A stretch of 64,000 nt of DNA from UBA6107 sp034430175. GTDB lineage: Bacteria > Chloroflexota > Anaerolineae > Anaerolineales > Anaerolineaceae. Below are positions 61,615-64,000 of the stretch, in pieces (position 1 is the stretch's first letter; every line of letters starts with the position of its first letter). The notes below the pieces were generated by a model that was not told the origin of the DNA, ran no database searches, and saw nothing but the letters and a program-made list of their open reading frames with translations. Both the position numbers and the translations under genes were made by a program. The stretch covers positions 62,001 through 126,000 of the forward strand of contig DAOUFI010000003.1 of the NCBI GenBank assembly GCA_034430175.1, written 5' to 3'.

Positions 61615-62258
61615 GGTTTATTTTGTTCTTCTTCCTTGAGAAGGGCTTCAATGCGCGCAATTACCATGTCCATTGCCACAATATTTTTGCCACCCTCGGG
61701 AATTATGACATCTGCATATCGTTTGGAGGGTTCAACAAATTCCAGATGCATCGGTCTGACTGAGCTGAGATACTGTTTAACAACATTTTCTGTTGTACGT
61801 CCACGCTCGTTGATATCCCGTTCGAGCCTTCTAATAAACCGCAAATCAGCATCAGTATCCACAAAGAGCTTTACGTCAAAAAGATCTCGCAATGCTTTTT
61901 CAGCAAAGATCAGAATGCCTTCCACAAGGATCACTCGCTGTGGCTTTACCGGGATGGTTTCACCCGTTCGGCGATCGTGGGTAAAATCATAAATTGGCAA
62001 TTGTATCGTTTGCCATTTTTTCAGTTGACGGATATGTTCAGCGAGCAAATCGCTTTCAAGCGAGTTGGGATGGTCAAAGTTGACAAGTTCTCGTTGGGCA
62101 GGAGCCAATCCGGTCAGGTCCCGATAATAAGCGTCATGCGGTAAATAGGCAATACGTTGCCGACCTACCCGTTCGAGGATGATGTTGGCGACTGTGGTCT
62201 TTCCTGAGCCGGATCCACCGGCAATACCGATAACAAGTGGGGTAAGTGTACTGGGCAT
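61611..62258 (-). CDS. udk: uridine kinase
   Basis: A 215-residue nucleoside kinase that phosphorylates uridine and cytidine. The P-loop is GGSGSGKTT, and further motifs are FDHPNSLESDLLAEH and YDFTHDRRTGETIPV, FVDTDADLRFIRRLERD. I start at ATG 62258, since TATAAT stands exactly 6 bases before it. An in-frame ATG at 62273 lies upstream of that hexamer. No ribosome site exists for either. It diverges from the gene at 62338. Confidence 0.94.
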   Translation of the reverse strand: MPSTLTPLVIGIAGGSGSGKTTVANIILERVGRQRIAYLPHDAYYRDLTGLAPAQRELVNFDHPNSLESDLLAEHIRQLKKWQTIQLPIYDFTHDRRTGETIPVKPQRVILVEGILIFAEKALRDLFDVKLFVDTDADLRFIRRLERDINERGRTTENVVKQYLSSVRPMHLEFVEPSKRYADVIIPEGGKNIVAMDMVIARIEALLKEEEQNKP

Positions 62259-62337
62259 GAGATAATTATACATGAGAGGAATTATTATGGCATACCGATC
62301 TACGATTCATGTGGATAAATTACAATATAATTATCAT
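62259..62337. promoter_or_regulatory. divergent promoters of udk and the 62338 gene
   Basis: Minus strand: TATAAT (62270-62265) then 6 bases and the ATG at 62258. Plus strand: TATAAT (62326-62331), TATCAT and the ATG at 62338. No Shine-Dalgarno sequence on either side. Confidence 0.6.
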
Positions 62338-62991
62338 ATGACGCCTGCTACACTTCAAATCATCACCCTTGTCGCTCTCGCTTTAGTCATTGTTCTGATA
62401 ATGCGTTTCGTCCAGCCAAAACTCCCAATTCGCGAGCAATTATTGTTGAAAATCATTCAATCAAAAAGCCCCCAATTGGACAATATCCGATTATTTATGT
62501 TCATCAAGATGGTTGTTCGTCCGGTTGAACAAGAGTCCGATCTGAATTTCCAAAAACGCTATCTGGATGATGCATCATCCTTCAAATCCATTTGCGATCA
62601 ATTCAAAGATTTTGGAGCGAAAGCTCTTTTTCCGCTCCTCAGCTTTGAAGCACTGAATTGGAACCTCGAACAAGGTGAAGCAAACCCACTGGTCTCCAGA
62701 CTGGGCGCCAGTCAGGTTTGCTGTTGCTTTCCCCATACGGCCGAGATCATCGAAGACCTGCTGATCGCCTCTCCCGATGAAACTACCGCGAAATTTGTAT
62801 CAAAATCGAAAAATGACTTGCCTGATATAAACGTTCTCAGACAACGTTATCGGGTAAATATCCAAAATATCCTACAGGTGATCGTGATGACAAAACGCAA
62901 TGAATGGTGGCCTGGGACCAATCCTGATATTCGTGAATGGGCAGAAAACCTTCTTGCGAAATACTACGAAATGACGTTTGAATCTGATTAA
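62338..62991 (+). CDS. membrane-anchored protein of unknown function
   Basis: A 217-residue protein that I do not recognise. A membrane helix (about residues 4-24; ATLQIITLVALALVIVLIMR) precedes a cytosolic or exterior helical domain with few glycines. It has three consecutive cysteines (QVCCCF, about residue 126) and a Trp-rich end (NEWWPGTNPDIREW). I start at ATG 62338 because TATAAT lies exactly 6 bases upstream. An earlier in-frame start at 62272 would add 22 residues unlike a signal. It is flanked by tRNA-Thr. Confidence 0.75.
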   Translation: MTPATLQIITLVALALVIVLIMRFVQPKLPIREQLLLKIIQSKSPQLDNIRLFMFIKMVVRPVEQESDLNFQKRYLDDASSFKSICDQFKDFGAKALFPLLSFEALNWNLEQGEANPLVSRLGASQVCCCFPHTAEIIEDLLIASPDETTAKFVSKSKNDLPDINVLRQRYRVNIQNILQVIVMTKRNEWWPGTNPDIREWAENLLAKYYEMTFESD

Positions 62992-62999
62992 AAACAAAG

Positions 63000-63072
63000 A
63001 GCCACCGGTGGGAGTCGAACCCGCGACCCGCCGCTTACGAAGCGGCTGCTCTGCCAACTGAGCTACGGTGGC
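63000..63072 (-). tRNA. tRNA-Thr (CGT)
   Basis: A 73-base tRNA. Acceptor GCCACCG pairs with CGGTGGC. The D arm is GCTC/GAGC, and the anticodon arm GCCGC/GCGGC holds TTCGTAA with anticodon CGT, reading ACG. The T loop is TTCGACT, with one mismatch in the T stem. The discriminator is T and CCA is not encoded. Confidence 0.95.
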
Positions 63073-63107
63073 GTATAATTCACTTTCGATGAATTATCAC
63101 GGCGCGA

Positions 63108-63137
63108 ATTATATCAGCACCCCCTCGATAAAGGCAA
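63108..63137 (-). promoter_or_regulatory. promoter of tRNA-Thr
   Basis: On the minus strand TTGCCT (63137-63132), an 18-base spacer ending in TGA, and TATAAT (63113-63108), an extended -10, upstream of the tRNA. Confidence 0.6.
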
Positions 63138-63147
63138 GGAAATCCCA

Positions 63148-64000
63148 TTGAATATTGCGATGCTTTCTTACCATACCTGCCCCCTGGCCACGCTGGGTGG
63201 TAAAGACACCGGCGGGATGAACGTTTATGTAGCTGAGTTGACCCGACACCTGGGTCAAATGGGAATCCATGTGGATGTATTCACACGCTCTCAGGATGAG
63301 CACGTACCACATGTTGTTCACAGTCTTGGATATGGCAACCGTGTTGTCCACATCCCCGCAGGTCCAGAACATCCCCTGCCAAAAAAGGTATTGGCTGAAT
63401 ATATCCCGACTTTTGCAGATGAAGTGAATCGTTTTGCCAGAGAAAAGCATATCCAATACGACCTTATCCATAGCCATTACTGGATGTCGGGGATCGCTGC
63501 TCAAGCCCTCAAGGATAAATGGCATGTCCCGGTGATCCAGATGTTTCACACCCTAGGCCTGATGAAAAACCAGATCGCACAATCTCCAGAGGAAATTGAG
63601 GGTGATTATCGCATCAACGGAGAAAAAGTGGTCATGGAGGTAGCAGATAGGATCATAGCCGCCACACCTGCTGAAAAAAAACAATTATTAACCCTCTACC
63701 ACGCAGATAGAGAAAAGATTATCACCATTCCTCCGGGGGTCGAAACTTCACGTTTTTATCCAATCAACGCGGACGAAGCCAAAGAAGCAATCGAATTGAC
63801 CTGTAAAAAGCGTATGCTTCTTTTTGTCGGTCGTATCGAACCTCTCAAGGGCTTGCAGAACCTCATCCGCGCCCTGGCAATTATCCGTAGTCAAGGTCAT
63901 TGTAGGCGCGATTGTTATTGTCTCGTTGTCATTGGCGGTGATCCTGATTCTTCACTTGAAAACATGTCTTCTGAGATGCGTAAAATTAAAACTCTTTGCA
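63148..64000 (+). CDS. MshA-like glycosyltransferase, GT4 (3' end cut by window)
   Basis: The frame stays open from a TTG at 63148 to the window edge (284 codons). An AAGGAA ribosome site precedes it. The N-terminus reads MLSYHTCPLATLGG, followed by KDTGGMNVYVAELTRHLGQ, the pattern of MshA-type GT4 enzymes. Later parts include HSHYWMSG, MFHTLGLMK, ATPAEKKQL and VGRIEPLKGLQNLIRAL, the nucleotide-sugar side of the fold. MshA makes mycothiol precursors in Actinobacteria; here the acceptor is unknown. It is the first gene after tRNA-Thr on the plus strand. Confidence 0.88.
   Translation, partial: MNIAMLSYHTCPLATLGGKDTGGMNVYVAELTRHLGQMGIHVDVFTRSQDEHVPHVVHSLGYGNRVVHIPAGPEHPLPKKVLAEYIPTFADEVNRFAREKHIQYDLIHSHYWMSGIAAQALKDKWHVPVIQMFHTLGLMKNQIAQSPEEIEGDYRINGEKVVMEVADRIIAATPAEKKQLLTLYHADREKIITIPPGVETSRFYPINADEAKEAIELTCKKRMLLFVGRIEPLKGLQNLIRALAIIRSQGHCRRDCYCLVVIGGDPDSSLENMSSEMRKIKTLC

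Noticed and set aside
1..64000. CRISPR arrays, toxin-antitoxin pairs or restriction systems
   Set aside because: I saw no regularly spaced repeats and no recognisable nuclease, toxin or methyltransferase pair. TlyA is an rRNA methylase, not a DNA methylase.

Overview
This window looks like a chromosomal segment of a Chloroflexota bacterium, most likely class Anaerolineae. The evidence is protein content: a mevalonate kinase next to an archaeal-type isopentenyl phosphate kinase, a topoisomerase I with an extra N-terminal zinc-ribbon (DUF5679-like) domain, many surface proteins with Thr/Pro-rich linkers (LysM, M23, NBR1-Ig-like), GAF-SpoIIE phosphatase signalling and CpaE-like response regulators. 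Taxonomy is inferred from these features, not from an rRNA gene. There are no rRNA operons, insertion sequences, CRISPR arrays or recognisable prophage.

Layout. 1-6456 (minus): an operon led by lepA, followed by a flippase-like membrane protein, a nucleotide-sugar epimerase and two glycosyltransferases. 6525-11699: tlyA diverges from a plus-strand run of ubiA-like prenyltransferase, mevalonate kinase, isopentenyl phosphate kinase, dgt and greA. 11720-19978 (minus): ffh, rpsP, khpA, rimM, dprA, manC, topA and a lineage-specific membrane protein. 20159-28364 (plus): degV, a DUF1015 gene, a small unknown gene, an envelope block (M23 lipoprotein, beta-propeller lipoprotein, M23 protein, NBR1-like lipoprotein) and queG. 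28461-42162: a LysM protein, a STAS / anti-sigma-type kinase / GAF-SpoIIE phosphatase operon, a DivIC-like protein, tRNA-Leu, a histidine-kinase-like protein without a phosphoacceptor His, an LCP lipoprotein, a degenerate tyrosine recombinase, tilS, a CpaE-type response regulator and mutL. 42233-47722: HAD phosphatase, S41 protease, S1 protein, pyrG behind a putative attenuator, then about 700 bp of decayed coding sequence. 47727-52172 (minus): ruvB-queA-udgB-hydrolase-hydrolase. 52302-64000: upp, tpiA, a membrane GT2, the RNase P RNA gene, feoA-feoB-feoC with a divergent DtxR-type regulator, a second CpaE-type response regulator with an Hpt protein, a VTT-domain protein with uridine kinase, a membrane-anchored unknown protein, tRNA-Thr and the start of a MshA-like glycosyltransferase.

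The most unusual signal is regulatory. At least eight genes have a -10-like hexamer exactly six bases before the start codon and no Shine-Dalgarno sequence (tlyA, ubiA, the divIC-like gene, the LCP gene, tilS, the HAD gene, udk and the gene at 62338). ruvB (7 bases) and mutL (8 bases) are close to this. It predicts widespread leaderless transcription and fixes several start codons. Other points worth checking are a hairpin-terminator attenuator before pyrG, two palindromes between feoA and its likely regulator, a perfect palindrome touching the LCP promoter, an integrase-fold protein that has lost most catalytic residues, and a partner-switching operon with no sigma factor nearby. I found no convincing new defence or mobile system.
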